Assembly: GCA_016756855.1 (NCBI GenBank)
Contig: JAESPD010000019.1
Coordinates: forward strand, 1-59,428
DNA from: a gamma proteobacterium endosymbiont of Lamellibrachia anaximandri
Lineage (GTDB): Bacteria > Pseudomonadota > Gammaproteobacteria > Chromatiales > Chromatiaceae
Direction: 5' to 3'
DNA length: 59,428 bases
A program made the translations under genes and the position numbers. Under the pieces are notes generated by a model. It was not told the origin of the DNA. It was given only the letters and a program-made list of their open reading frames with translations, and ran no database searches. Positions 25,904-34,852 of the stretch are shown here, piece by piece (positions within the stretch are counted from its first letter, which is position 1; each line of letters starts with the position of its first letter).

Positions 25904-26215
25904 GATGCGGTTCCGGCAGATTTAAGGGAAGCACATGTTAATACGTTAGAACCTGACAAGAAAGTCTTTTCAAACCATGCACTTACAATTTTTCTGGGAA
26001 TTGTGACAAAATCCCCTTGTTCAAACATTGGGGATTATGCGAATATGGCGATCTGTTTTCGTATAGGGTTAATACCTAGACGAAACGATCCCGTCCCAAC
26101 TTGATTGGATGAGCTTCCCGGGAAGCTTTCCAAGCATAGCCGTCGGGATTCTGGAAGTATTGCCGGGTCGCATACGATGAATGCGGCCGGCCTCCGCAGT
26201 TAGTGAGGTGTGAAG
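25904..26215. other. 312-bp gap with two inverted repeats
   Basis: No convincing gene is seen before the small Cys-rich gene. Two symmetric sites stand out. AATCCCC at 26010-26016 and GGGGATT at 26030-26036 form a perfect 7-bp inverted repeat with a 13-bp spacer. AGCTTCCCGGGAAGCT at 26112-26127 is a perfect 16-bp palindrome. The region must hold the divergent promoters for the small gene (plus) and the rimO-side genes (minus). The symmetric sites could be operators. Confidence 0.4.
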
Positions 26216-26356
26216 TTGAAAAACTGCAAGCTCTGCCGCTATAGCAAGGTCTGCAACGACCTGCCGGGAATCTGTATCGTTGCTCAGTATGCCGCTGTTG
26301 CCGTACTCATTGGCGCCCTGGGTTTCCTCTTCGTTACCCAAGAGCTACTCAGCTGA
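26216..26356 (+). CDS. Cys-rich single-span membrane miniprotein (46 aa)
   Basis: A short frame starting at TTG 26216, seven bases after GAGG, and ending at TGA 26354. The N-terminus has four Cys in KNCKLCRYSKVCNDLPGIC (C-x2-C-x5-C-x6-C), spacing that could bind zinc or an iron-sulfur centre. One hydrophobic helix follows (VAVLIGALGFLFV), then a short tail. A GTG at 26210 is a second possible start. I do not recognise the family. The ordered Cys spacing, membrane helix and ribosome site argue for a real gene; a REP follows 7 bp later, as after other genes here. Confidence 0.6.
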   Translation: MKNCKLCRYSKVCNDLPGICIVAQYAAVAVLIGALGFLFVTQELLS

Positions 26357-26363
26357 TATCAAA

Positions 26364-26393
26364 GCCTGATCCGCTGCGCTTGATCAGGCCTAC
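26364..26393 (-). repeat. single REP unit, copy C
   Basis: GCCTGATCCGCTGCGCTTGA followed by TCAGGCCTAC is the inverted form of the REP found at five other loci. Only one unit is present. Confidence 0.85.
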
Positions 26394-26415
26394 AGAACCC
26401 GACGTGTTATCGGTC

Positions 26416-26598
26416 TTATAGTGTAGCTGTCGTCGACACTCGTGAGGTGCCCGTCAATCTTTCTGCCGCGCGTTGAATAAGCGTAGGACGGTTCACCTCC
26501 CTCTCCCCTGCCAGCATCAGCAATGCCTCTTTCATGGAAAGTTCACGCACCTCATAGGTCGGCAGAAATAATTTATCTATTTTGTTTTTAAATTTCAT
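26416..26598 (-). CDS. small hypothetical protein (60 aa)
   Basis: A 60-residue charged protein, MKFKNKIDKLFLPTYEV at the start and a helix-like EALLMLAGEREVNRPTLIQ after it. The ATG at 26598 has GGTG eight bases upstream; an in-frame ATG at 26625 would add nine residues. No domain is recognised. It is divergent from fkpB. The amino-acid composition looks protein-like, but there is no other support. Confidence 0.4.
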   Translation of the reverse strand: MKFKNKIDKLFLPTYEVRELSMKEALLMLAGEREVNRPTLIQRAAERLTGTSRVSTTATL

Positions 26599-26734
26599 AA
26601 TGTTACACCATACATCTAACTTCATGGATTAGATATATGATAGGCCATACGAAATTATATGCAAATCCGTTATGCTTTCCCTGTCTGCATTAAAACCCGT
26701 CATGCCTGTCAGTGTGGAAGAGATAGATAGCTGA

Positions 26735-27208
26735 ATGAGTGAGAATAGATCGGAAATCATCCCCGGCAGCGGTGTCACGCTGCACTTTTCGCTGACCCTG
26801 CCAGACGGTACCGAGGCGCTCTCCACCTATGGTGACGAGCCACTCACCTTTAACATGGGTGACGGCAGCATGATCGCAGGGTTGGAACTTGCGCTCTATG
26901 GCCTGCGCCCCGGCATGGAGCAGACCCTGATGCTGACGGCTGACCAGGCATTCGGCATGAGGGACGAGGAGAAGGTCCACCCCGTGCCACGGGAGGATTT
27001 TCCACCGGAGATGGCGCTGGAACCCGGTCAGGTGGTCGCCTTCGACACCCCGGCCGGAGATGAACTGGCCGGTATTATCCTGACGCTTGAAGATACGCAG
27101 GTCGTGGTTGATTTCAACCATCCACTGGCGGGACGGGAAGTCTCCTTTCGTGTCTCCATCCTCGATGTACAACCGCCTGCCACCACCCAGACGACAGACG
27201 GATCATGA
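26735..27208 (+). CDS. fkpB: FKBP-type peptidyl-prolyl isomerase (SlpA/FkpB type)
   Basis: A 157-residue SlyD-like FKBP. The catalytic half ([17 protein letters not shown] and [21 protein letters not shown]) encloses an insert-in-flap chaperone domain ([19 protein letters not shown] to [11 protein letters not shown]), the order seen in SlpA. It lacks the His-rich metal tail of SlyD. It isomerises X-Pro bonds and helps folding in the cytoplasm. It overlaps ispH by 4 bp (ATGA); the fkpB-ispH pair is conserved in gammaproteobacteria. Confidence 0.9.
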   Translation: MSENRSEIIPGSGVTLHFSLTLPDGTEALSTYGDEPLTFNMGDGSMIAGLELALYGLRPGMEQTLMLTADQAFGMRDEEKVHPVPREDFPPEMALEPGQVVAFDTPAGDELAGIILTLEDTQVVVDFNHPLAGREVSFRVSILDVQPPATTQTTDGS

Positions 27209-28146
27209 CTGACATTCTGTTAGCCAACCCCCGGGGTTTCTGTGCCGGCGTCGACCGGGCAATTGAAATAGTCGAGCGTGCCCTCGACCTGCTTGGCGCC
27301 CCTATCTACGTCCGCCACGAGGTGGTGCACAATCGCTTCGTAGTGGAGAGTCTGCGTAAACGCGGGGCGATTTTTGTCGATGAACTCTCAGACATCCCGG
27401 ACAACAACACGGTCATTTTCAGCGCCCATGGCGTTTCCCAGGCAGTACGCCAGGAGGCCGAAGCACGGGATCTGCGTATCTTCGACGCCACCTGCCCACT
27501 GGTAACCAAGGTGCACCTGGAGGTGGCCCGTTATTGCGGGGAGGGTTACGAGGTCATTCTGATCGGCCACCGGGGACACCCCGAAGTCGAAGGCACGATG
27601 GGACAGTGCCTGCAGCAGGAGATGAGCACCCACATCCACCTCGTGGTCACGCCTGAGGATGTCGCGGCTCTACAGGTCGACCAGCAGGACAAGATCGCCT
27701 TCGTCACCCAAACCACCCTCTCCATGGACGATACCGCACGTATCATCGAGGCCCTGCAAGCGCGTTTTTCCAACATTATCGGCCCGAAGAAAAACGACAT
27801 CTGCTATGCGACTCAGAATCGCCAGGATGCGGTCAAGGATCTGGCCGAACGCTGCGACATGGTCCTCGTGGTCGGCTCCCCCAACAGTTCGAACTCAAAC
27901 CGCCTGCGGGAGATTGCCGATAAATACGGCACCCCTGCCTATCTGATCGATGGTCCCGAGGATATCGACAAAAGCTGGCTGGAGGGCAAGGTGCATATCG
28001 GCGTGACTGCTGGAGCCTCGGCGCCGGAGGTTCTGGTCAAGACCGTCACCGATCAACTCATGCAGTGGGGCGCGGCAAAAGTGGATGAAAGCAGTGGAAA
28101 GCGGGAAGAGGTGGTCTTTTCATTGCCGAAGGCGCTGCGGAAATAG
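27205..28146 (+). CDS. ispH: 4-hydroxy-3-methylbut-2-enyl diphosphate reductase
   Basis: Last enzyme of the MEP isoprenoid pathway, making IPP and DMAPP. The 313 residues contain the three Cys that hold the [4Fe-4S] cluster: [27 protein letters not shown] and [11 protein letters not shown]. The His residues EVVHNRF and FSAHGVSQ and the [14 protein letters not shown] segment are also typical. Length and motifs are normal. It is coupled to fkpB. Confidence 0.97.
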   Translation: MTDILLANPRGFCAGVDRAIEIVERALDLLGAPIYVRHEVVHNRFVVESLRKRGAIFVDELSDIPDNNTVIFSAHGVSQAVRQEAEARDLRIFDATCPLVTKVHLEVARYCGEGYEVILIGHRGHPEVEGTMGQCLQQEMSTHIHLVVTPEDVAALQVDQQDKIAFVTQTTLSMDDTARIIEALQARFSNIIGPKKNDICYATQNRQDAVKDLAERCDMVLVVGSPNSSNSNRLREIADKYGTPAYLIDGPEDIDKSWLEGKVHIGVTAGASAPEVLVKTVTDQLMQWGAAKVDESSGKREEVVFSLPKALRK

Positions 28147-28181
28147 TCGTAACTATTCAGCTTCACCACGAATGTCACTAG

Positions 28182-28254
28182 TGTAGGATGCTGGTGAGGA
28201 ACGAACCGCATCGATTAAAAGTGATGCGGTTCGCAAGCTCACCCGCATCCTACA
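28182..28254. repeat. 73-bp imperfect hairpin
   Basis: Left arm TGTAGGATGCTGGTGAGGA and GAACCGCATC pair with GATGCGGTTC and AGCTCACCCGCATCCTACA across a 10-bp loop. It ends ispH-side transcription or is a repeat of the GTAGG class; no U-run follows, so a simple rho-independent terminator is less likely. Confidence 0.7.
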
Positions 28255-28309
28255 CAGTATCGCTATATCCAGCATGGGCTGAATAGTTCAAATAACCTTC
28301 CTTGGAAAT

Positions 28310-28345
28310 GCCGGATCAAGCGTAGCGGATCCGGCACAGGCCTAC
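28310..28345 (-). repeat. single REP unit, copy D
   Basis: On the minus strand it reads GTAGGCCTGTGCCGGATCC and closes with GCTTGATCCGGC, the REP core with three extra bases after the head. The TAG of its GTAG head is the stop codon of the pilin gene pilE. Confidence 0.8.
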
Positions 28346-28791
28346 CAGCAGTTGTCGGTGTCCGCGCCAGTAGCGGCTCTGGCACCCGTCTGGTCGATGG
28401 TAAAAGTGGCGCAATCCGCATCACCTGTCTGTGCGCCGGCGGTTGTGGCCGTGAGCAAAAAATCATCCGTCAACGCATTGTTGTCCGGATCTTCGTCCAC
28501 CCCAAAAGTGTAGTAATCGCTATTGCCATCGCCATCGCGATCCACACCATTGATCACATTCGTATACTCCGCCCCCAACTGCACAGCAGTACCGTAGTTG
28601 CCATTGACGGCATAAAAACGCTCCTGAACCAGGGCAACTTGCATCAGCACACTCTTGGCATCGACCCGATGCGACTTCAGCACCTGAGCGGTGTACATCG
28701 GATAACCTACCGCCACGATGATTGCCATAACAGCCAGCGTGATCATCAATTCAATCAGGGTAAAACCCTTGGCCAGTCGCACTGGAATCAT
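28342..28791 (-). CDS. pilE: type IV minor pilin PilE
   Basis: A 149-residue type IV prepilin. The short leader MIPVRLAKG ends in Gly before FTLIELMITLAVMAIIVAV, the prepilin peptidase site and the N-terminal assembly helix. The C-terminal half has two Cys (DADCATF and DNCW) able to form the D-loop. ATG 28791 has GAGG eight bases upstream; an in-frame ATG at 28818 has none. It closes the minor pilin operon after pilY1. The last codon is TGG followed by TAG from a REP. Confidence 0.88.
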   Translation of the reverse strand: MIPVRLAKGFTLIELMITLAVMAIIVAVGYPMYTAQVLKSHRVDAKSVLMQVALVQERFYAVNGNYGTAVQLGAEYTNVINGVDRDGDGNSDYYTFGVDEDPDNNALTDDFLLTATTAGAQTGDADCATFTIDQTGARAATGADTDNCW

Positions 28792-28830
28792 CTGTCTGTC
28801 CTCTAATTGGGTACTCATAAAGAAACACCA

Positions 28831-28927
28831 TTTTCACCACGAAGCACACAAAGTCCACGAAGAAAACGCTCTGTTAATCAATTTATCACCTTGGTGCTCT
28901 TCGTGTTCTTCGTGTTCTTCGTGGTTA
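28831..28927. repeat. CACGAAG-type palindromic repeat, copy 1
   Basis: TTTTCACCACGAAGCACACA, then GTCCACGAAGAAAA, TTAATCAATTTAT and a right arm GTGTTCTTCGTGGTTA. The arms are complementary. Copies 2 and 3 are at 42645 and 50547. The right arm carries a local triplication of TTCTTCGTG. Confidence 0.8.
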
Positions 28928-28967
28928 GATATGGGTTTCCGGGCAGCCACTAGTAGCTAACCCGGCG

Positions 28968-29366
28968 TCACTGAAGGCGGCGAATCTCGGTGACCACCGG
29001 CAGTGTCGCCCCCGTCTCATCAAACTGAACGGAGATCTCCACAATCTCCCCGCGCTCGACGGCAGAGAGCAGCCCGAGCTTTGCCGGGCCTCCGATCACC
29101 TTCATGGCAGGGTGCATCAGATATACAGTGTCATCGATCCAGAGTTTGTGGGTTTTCAGGTTAACACCGTCAAATGGGCCGCTCATGACATTATTTGCCA
29201 CCTGGTATCCGACATCCTCACCTCCTGTATCGGCTCTCCCGCCGCTATCCGCCCCCAAAAATCCGCTGAAGCGACCTTCCGACATCGCCATGGAACTGAA
29301 CAGCGTTGAGGCGAGCAGGCCGATGCGGATACCTTGCTTTAGTCTCTCTAATCCACTTCGATTCAT
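28968..29366 (-). CDS. PilY2-like small secreted protein
   Basis: A 132-residue protein with a signal peptide (RIGLLASTLFSSMAMSEG). The mature C-terminal half (HKLWIDDTVYLMHPAMKVIGG to EIRRLQ) looks like a small beta domain. It lies between pilY1 and pilE, the position of pilY2 in Pseudomonas, and the general form agrees, but I cannot confirm homology. ATG 29366 has AGGAG six bases upstream. It begins 27 bp after the pilY1 stop and belongs to the same operon. Confidence 0.6.
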   Translation of the reverse strand: MNRSGLERLKQGIRIGLLASTLFSSMAMSEGRFSGFLGADSGGRADTGGEDVGYQVANNVMSGPFDGVNLKTHKLWIDDTVYLMHPAMKVIGGPAKLGLLSAVERGEIVEISVQFDETGATLPVVTEIRRLQ

Positions 29367-29393
29367 CTTTAACTCCTGCCGCAGAGGCAACTA

Positions 29394-32300
29394 TCAGAAA
29401 CGGAATCTGGCCCAGGAAGAACGCTTACCTACATTCGCAGGGGGAGGCATACTATTACAATCGGCGTCCACACCCTGGCAGGGATCGGGGTCATCACCAC
29501 CACCGCCGCCTCCGCCGCCACCATCGGTAGGCAGGATCATTGTAGGTTTGCCGTTCATTCTGACCAGCGACGGCTGCCAGTAGATCGAACCCGACTTCAC
29601 GCCGCCGACATTTTCACCACCCACTTTGTCCTGAGCATCGAAATTACCATCGTTATTGATGTCGAGGGCAACCGAATTGGGCTCACCACCGTTGGTGATG
29701 TTGTGTACCATCAGCCAACTCTGACCAGAGACGGCGCCACACGCGCTGCCGGAGGGAATGAGCGTGACGTAGAAGATATAGTCACCGAAGACGACGGGGC
29801 TGACGATCGTTCGCTCTTTAGCCGTTGGGAAGTCAATGAACCAGCCCTTCTTGAAGTCGTAGTTCACCAGATGGTCACTCAGCAGGCGAACGTCCACATC
29901 CTCACCATCAACACTCACAATCTGTTCCGTGACCGTTTGCTCGACCAATACGGTATCCCGGGCCACCGCAATCTGTGTGCCGTTATCCCACAGGCCATAA
30001 AAGCTCTGGGTCCCTGCAGAGGTAAGATCACCCTCGGTAATATATTGACCGGTACCGAAATAGATCATCAGGTTCGGTTCAGTCGCAATATCCCTTTTGC
30101 TGGGATGGAATATTGCCGTGGGCTTGCCAGTGATGGGCTGGGCATTGTCAGCGTCATCCTTTGCGCTAAACATAGGTAGCGGGGTGCCGATCGTACCAAA
30201 AGCAGGCCCCCACTGATTGGAGTCGGCACTGGTAAGATCAAACGCCCAAAGGTTACCCAAAACGTCACCCGCATAGACCCGATCCGCGATACCATCACCA
30301 CTAAGGTCAAGTACCGCAGGGGTCGACATGCCGTTACAGTTACTGGTGGCATCCAGGCAGTCGCCATTGGCGATGCTGCCGATGCCTGTATCTATGACCT
30401 TATAGGGAGGATCCTCACCGTCCAGATAGACGATAAAGAGCTTGGCCTTGCCGTCTGAGGCGGGGCCTGGATTGTAACCATTACCGAAGATTGCGGCCCA
30501 GCGTCCGGTATTGACGCCATCCACGACAGCGCCATTCAATCGGGCAATGGTCGGTTGGCTGTAGGTAAAACCAAGGTCATCATGGGTGAACTCCCACAAC
30601 ACCTTGCCCGCAGCAGTGGTCTCATCGTCAAAATCGGTGGGATCAGAGACATCCAGGGCAAACAGCGCCCGGCCGCCGCCCCGCAAACCTCCCACAAGAA
30701 CTGTGCGCCAACTGTTACCAAAAAACACCTCTGCCGCCACCGGCGTCTGGTCCACATAGTAGTGGCGCTCATACTCCTGGTCGGCCAGCCAGTGCAGACC
30801 TCCGCGGTTTTCACTGGAGTAGACGGCCTGGGGAAAATAGGCGAATACCTCTACACCGGTCTCAGCGTTGAAACCATGCAACGCGCCATCATTGGCGCCG
30901 ACATAGAGCATCTTGCGTCGACCGATGGCATCGACATTCGCCCACTGCTGATAGGAGTTGTCACCGCCGCCCTCGATATTGTCAGGATAGAGCGCTGCAT
31001 AGGGGTCACCGACAAAGAGCGGCGCGGAGTGGATGATATCCCCCAGCTTGTGTGCGCCACGGGAACGAAAATCGGTGGGATCAAACCCTTCATTGCTGTG
31101 ATCACCCCGCAGAAAGTCCACCAGACTTTCACCATAGGTCTGATTGGATGCCTTCTCATCTGCATCGACAGTATCCGCTGCAAATGGTGCGTTGGTCATC
31201 AGATCCGCCACCTGGGCCGCCGTCATATCGTTATCACCGGGGGCCTGATAGTCGGCCGGCAGATGAAAACCTATGCCCTGAGTGCCGTTGTAGGAGATCA
31301 TCACTCTGGGGTCAGCACGTTGATCCAGGGTCGTGGCCGTGGTCCAGGCCAGTTGACCGTTGCCGTCTTGACCAATCTGAATCGCCCTGAGTTCGCCGCT
31401 CCAGTTGGTGGAGTCGAAACGTCCCTGGAAGATGAAATCACCCTGCACCAGATTGATGGAGTTTACTGCCACCGCTGCCGCTGCGGTTGTCTCACGGGAT
31501 GAGATATTGCCGATCGCATCCTGGAACCGCCGGATCAGGTCATCAGGATCCTTGGCGTTCAGGTAGAGACCCCGGCCGTTCCAGGCCGCATGCAGCATAT
31601 CGTCTACCGTGGTCGAGGTGTTTTCCACCGGGGTAGGCCAACCGGTGGGCAGGGTCGCATCACAACGGGTCGGCCAGTTTTGAGTGGCCAGGGAGTCGGT
31701 GCGGTTGGGGGGCAGGCAGGGACCGCCCGCCGGGTCCTCGTTGGGAATGGTGCCGGTAATACCGAAAGCAACGGTAAAGGTAACCAGATGCTGTTGCGGG
31801 TTGTCATCCTGGCCGCGAGTAATCGAAACGGTACCCACGTCGTTCGCCAGGTTACCCAGCAGATCATTTTCGTAATACTCCATCGCCACATCAGCGAGGG
31901 TATTGGAATCATCATCTGCGTAGGACTGCCCATCGTAGAGGGTATCTCCGTCACCATCAGCATTGCCCACCGAGGGGTTATTGCCGTTCCAGAAGCCGTC
32001 TGAAAGCACGATGGCAAAGTTCTGTTGGCAGACACCACCCAAATCTGCCGACAGAATGGGCGAATGGCCCGCAGCACTGTCCGGGTCGTCCGGCGGCGTA
32101 AAGTCAAACAGCGCACTGCTGTTCATCTCATTCCTGAAGTATTTGCCCACATTCTCCAGACCCAGACGTAGCGGCGTACCGCCACCGGAGTTAACCTTCA
32201 GCAGATTGTGCAGCAGGGTACTTTTAGCGGTCACCGCAGCTTGGTTGATGGGCAGGGTCAGGTCGTCCACATCCCTGACCACGGTACCCACCTCGCCAGT

Positions 32301-33122
32301 ACCAATGACCCTGTTGTTCTGGTTGATGGTACCCATACCCATGCGGTCGGTAGACTCCTGAATAACCTCGCTCATGGCGCGCTTCATGACATATTCGCGC
32401 TTGCGGTAGTAACTGAACCAGTTGGCGTAGTTGGTTTGGGAGTTGGGGTTCTCTTCGGTGCCATGCAACGGCAGATCCCTGACAAACATCTGGTCGGCTT
32501 CCGCATTCGGACACTCGCCATCCTGATACTCACCATCACTGTTGGCATCGTTCCAGAGGAAATAGAAGGCGCCGTCGGTATTGAATTCTGTCAACAGGTT
32601 GCAGGTGCGGCCGTTGTAATTGTAGACAGAGCCCCGTCGGTGACAGTCTCTGCCGCTGTTACCGGATCCTGTATAGGGGTTGACCAACGCATTGGTGGGA
32701 TCCTGATCAGTAAAGGCAACATCGTAATAGTCCTCCCCTTTCCAGGGGGTATAGGTCTGGGTCGGATCATAGGCCAGTGCGTTGTAACCGGCACAGTGCT
32801 TCAGTCTCAGCAACAGGGTGGATCTTGGGCTGAAGTCCATGTTACCCCGGTTCTGAGTAGTCTGATCGTCGGCGTCCATAGTGCTGAGCGCACCCTTGGT
32901 CAGCAGCACCTCCCAATCCATACTGCCGGAATCATCGAGCATAAAAAAGATATTGGGCTGCACCGGTTGCTGCAGAAACAGAGGGGCCAGTGACAGGGGG
33001 CCAGGGGAAGCACTACTGCTGGATGAGACCAGCACCAGCATGGCTGCCCCCAGGTAGTGAACGCCACACCGAAACTGCCGGTTTGCGCTAATCAGTTTCA
33101 TCATTCTGTTCAGTTTGTTCAT
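29394..33122 (-). CDS. pilY1: type IV pilus tip protein PilY1
   Basis: A 1242-residue secreted protein. A signal peptide (YLGAAMLVLVSSSSSASP) is followed by a von Willebrand-like region with metal site LDDSGSMDW. The C-terminal half is a beta-propeller that has GVEVFAYFPQAVY and a Ca-binding loop DLSGDGIADRVYAGD near residue 940. PilY1 caps the pilus, binds surfaces and governs extension and retraction. After the propeller comes a run of nine Gly and DDPDPCQGVDADC. ATG 33122 has GAGG five bases upstream; an ATG at 33137 lacks one. It lies in the fimT-pilVWX operon. Confidence 0.92.
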   Translation of the reverse strand: MNKLNRMMKLISANRQFRCGVHYLGAAMLVLVSSSSSASPGPLSLAPLFLQQPVQPNIFFMLDDSGSMDWEVLLTKGALSTMDADDQTTQNRGNMDFSPRSTLLLRLKHCAGYNALAYDPTQTYTPWKGEDYYDVAFTDQDPTNALVNPYTGSGNSGRDCHRRGSVYNYNGRTCNLLTEFNTDGAFYFLWNDANSDGEYQDGECPNAEADQMFVRDLPLHGTEENPNSQTNYANWFSYYRKREYVMKRAMSEVIQESTDRMGMGTINQNNRVIGTGEVGTVVRDVDDLTLPINQAAVTAKSTLLHNLLKVNSGGGTPLRLGLENVGKYFRNEMNSSALFDFTPPDDPDSAAGHSPILSADLGGVCQQNFAIVLSDGFWNGNNPSVGNADGDGDTLYDGQSYADDDSNTLADVAMEYYENDLLGNLANDVGTVSITRGQDDNPQQHLVTFTVAFGITGTIPNEDPAGGPCLPPNRTDSLATQNWPTRCDATLPTGWPTPVENTSTTVDDMLHAAWNGRGLYLNAKDPDDLIRRFQDAIGNISSRETTAAAAVAVNSINLVQGDFIFQGRFDSTNWSGELRAIQIGQDGNGQLAWTTATTLDQRADPRVMISYNGTQGIGFHLPADYQAPGDNDMTAAQVADLMTNAPFAADTVDADEKASNQTYGESLVDFLRGDHSNEGFDPTDFRSRGAHKLGDIIHSAPLFVGDPYAALYPDNIEGGGDNSYQQWANVDAIGRRKMLYVGANDGALHGFNAETGVEVFAYFPQAVYSSENRGGLHWLADQEYERHYYVDQTPVAAEVFFGNSWRTVLVGGLRGGGRALFALDVSDPTDFDDETTAAGKVLWEFTHDDLGFTYSQPTIARLNGAVVDGVNTGRWAAIFGNGYNPGPASDGKAKLFIVYLDGEDPPYKVIDTGIGSIANGDCLDATSNCNGMSTPAVLDLSGDGIADRVYAGDVLGNLWAFDLTSADSNQWGPAFGTIGTPLPMFSAKDDADNAQPITGKPTAIFHPSKRDIATEPNLMIYFGTGQYITEGDLTSAGTQSFYGLWDNGTQIAVARDTVLVEQTVTEQIVSVDGEDVDVRLLSDHLVNYDFKKGWFIDFPTAKERTIVSPVVFGDYIFYVTLIPSGSACGAVSGQSWLMVHNITNGGEPNSVALDINNDGNFDAQDKVGGENVGGVKSGSIYWQPSLVRMNGKPTMILPTDGGGGGGGGGDDPDPCQGVDADCNSMPPPANVGKRSSWARFRF

Positions 33123-33143
33123 AACAACCTCATCCATCCCGGA

Positions 33144-33845
33144 TTATTGGGATATCAGATAGTGGCTCTGCAGGACTTCACGAATCGTGAACTCCTGACC
33201 CCAGCCGATAGCGGTGATACGGAAAGCGAGTTTCGAGGGTGCAACCACCTGTCCTACCTCCAGTGGTACCTGCACATCCGCCTCGCCGATGTACTCGATA
33301 ATGAAACGGGGTTGCTGCGCCACCACCCGATTCGTTGCGTCGTTGGGGTCTCCCACGGGAGCCAGAACCCCGGTACCCAGATCGTTGCTGCCCAAGGTAA
33401 CGAAACCGTCTGCCAAAGGACATGCAGGGGGGGCGGCATCACACCAGTCGGTTTCATCGATTGGATCGAAACCGCAACCTGCCTGACCCTGACAAATTTT
33501 GTCGTTATTTAGTGCCCCTGGAGAAGAGTCATAAAGCCCCTGTAGCCCGGTGCCGCCGAGTTTAAACATGTCCTTCGCACCACCTTCCCAACCGCTTGCG
33601 TGACCATAAACTTGAGCATCCAGCCACTCTTCTGCGACTCGCAACGCCGTCTCGGCAGCCTGGAAAGCCGTATTGGCGTGGTAGAAATTTCCCGACATAC
33701 GTTCTTCCAACACCGAGTTGCTGATACCCGAGATACCGAGCACCGTCAGCACCATCAGCAGCATGAGCGCGAAGATCAACGTCGCGCCCCGCTCGGGCTG
33801 CCGCTGCGGGATCCGGCTGCTGTTTTCAGGCTGCTTTACCATCAT
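33144..33845 (-). CDS. pilX: type IV pilus minor pilin assembly protein PilX
   Basis: A 233-residue protein with a basic N-terminus then ERGATLIFALMLLMVLTVLGISG, the PilX N-terminal helix (PilX_N), followed by SNSVLEERMSGNFYHANTAFQAAE. PilX primes pilus assembly with PilV, PilW and FimT and links to PilY1. It overlaps pilW by 4 bp, and pilY1 starts 21 bp after its stop. Confidence 0.92.
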   Translation of the reverse strand: MMVKQPENSSRIPQRQPERGATLIFALMLLMVLTVLGISGISNSVLEERMSGNFYHANTAFQAAETALRVAEEWLDAQVYGHASGWEGGAKDMFKLGGTGLQGLYDSSPGALNNDKICQGQAGCGFDPIDETDWCDAAPPACPLADGFVTLGSNDLGTGVLAPVGDPNDATNRVVAQQPRFIIEYIGEADVQVPLEVGQVVAPSKLAFRITAIGWGQEFTIREVLQSHYLISQ

Positions 33846-34852
33846 ATGTCTCCATCCCGGTTTCTCAGTTTCACCGTGAAATCAAGATCTCTCGTATAAT
33901 TTGCATCCCGACCTTGGGCCTGGGCCACCGGGTCACCCGGATTGATCGTCAGCGTGACGTGCAGACTGGTGACATCGTTGATCGCTGCCCCCACGGCATC
34001 CCAATCGACAAAACGGTCAGCAGTGCCATCCGCATTGAGATCGATACCGTAGCTGACCTGAAAATCCTCCACCCCTGCAATCAGCAGTTGCGGGTTGGCA
34101 TCGCCAAGCCGGGTCGCATAGAGCCCGCTGGTAGTCAGGCCGCCAGCCGTTTGAGTTCGCAGTTCGTAGTGCACCGCATCCATCTTGTAGACGGACGCAG
34201 AAGAGTAGTCGATGTGGCCGAAGACATGTTCTATGCCAGTGGCGAAATTGCTGACACTATCGATGGTTGTGCTCGCATCGTGATTGAGGCTTCCCGCAGG
34301 AACCGCAGTGATCAGAAAGACTGCCACTGCATTGCAGTCGCTCACTGAAACGATGTCTCCCCTGGACAGGTCGGCATAGTTTGGCGCGTTGGCATCCACC
34401 GGCACATCACCCACCTGGGTACCCATTGTGCCGTTCATAGGCACTTCTGTACCGGCCAGGGCGAAATGAACAGCCACCTGATCCGGCAGTTCCACACCGC
34501 CTACAGTCCCGCCATCCACCCCACTGATCACCTGGGAGAAATCGTAGAGCAGCGTAGGATTGGCGGTACCGTTGTCCGTTACCGTGTTGGTCACGGTAGT
34601 GTTGCTGCTGCGATTGGAGGGAAAGCAGCCGTAGAAACCGCCGCCGGCCAGATCGTTACTGAAGCGGTTGGCCACATAACGCATGTTCTCCTGCACCCTG
34701 GAGACATCCTCCTCCAGATTGAAGGTCTGTTTGCTGGCCATAAAGATCGAAGTCGCGCCCGCCATCAGGATCAGGCTGAGGACGATGGCGATCATCAGTT
34801 CCACCAGGGTCAGGCCCTGGTTATGGCGGCGGTTGATCATAGTATCTCTCAT
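33842..34852 (-). CDS. pilW: type IV pilus minor pilin PilW
   Basis: A 336-residue prepilin-like protein. Leader MRDTMINRRHNQG precedes LTLVELMIAIVLSLILMAG, the cleavage site and N-helix. GGGFYGCFPS and the long C-terminal domain match PilW. It overlaps pilV and pilX by 4 bp each, so these genes are translated together. Confidence 0.92.
   Translation of the reverse strand: MRDTMINRRHNQGLTLVELMIAIVLSLILMAGATSIFMASKQTFNLEEDVSRVQENMRYVANRFSNDLAGGGFYGCFPSNRSSNTTVTNTVTDNGTANPTLLYDFSQVISGVDGGTVGGVELPDQVAVHFALAGTEVPMNGTMGTQVGDVPVDANAPNYADLSRGDIVSVSDCNAVAVFLITAVPAGSLNHDASTTIDSVSNFATGIEHVFGHIDYSSASVYKMDAVHYELRTQTAGGLTTSGLYATRLGDANPQLLIAGVEDFQVSYGIDLNADGTADRFVDWDAVGAAINDVTSLHVTLTINPGDPVAQAQGRDANYTRDLDFTVKLRNRDGDI

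Noticed and set aside
26069-26341. 90-codon minus-strand frame opposite the Cys-rich miniprotein
   Set aside because: It has no ribosome site and is opposite a short frame with ordered Cys spacing and a membrane helix.
28182-28254. Hairpin after ispH as a standard rho-independent terminator
   Set aside because: The stem is too long and imperfect and no U-run follows; it fits the GTAGG repeat class better.
30555-31502. 315-codon open frame on the plus strand antisense to pilY1
   Set aside because: pilY1 on the other strand has signal peptide, metal site and propeller motifs; the antisense frame is low-complexity and has no start signals.
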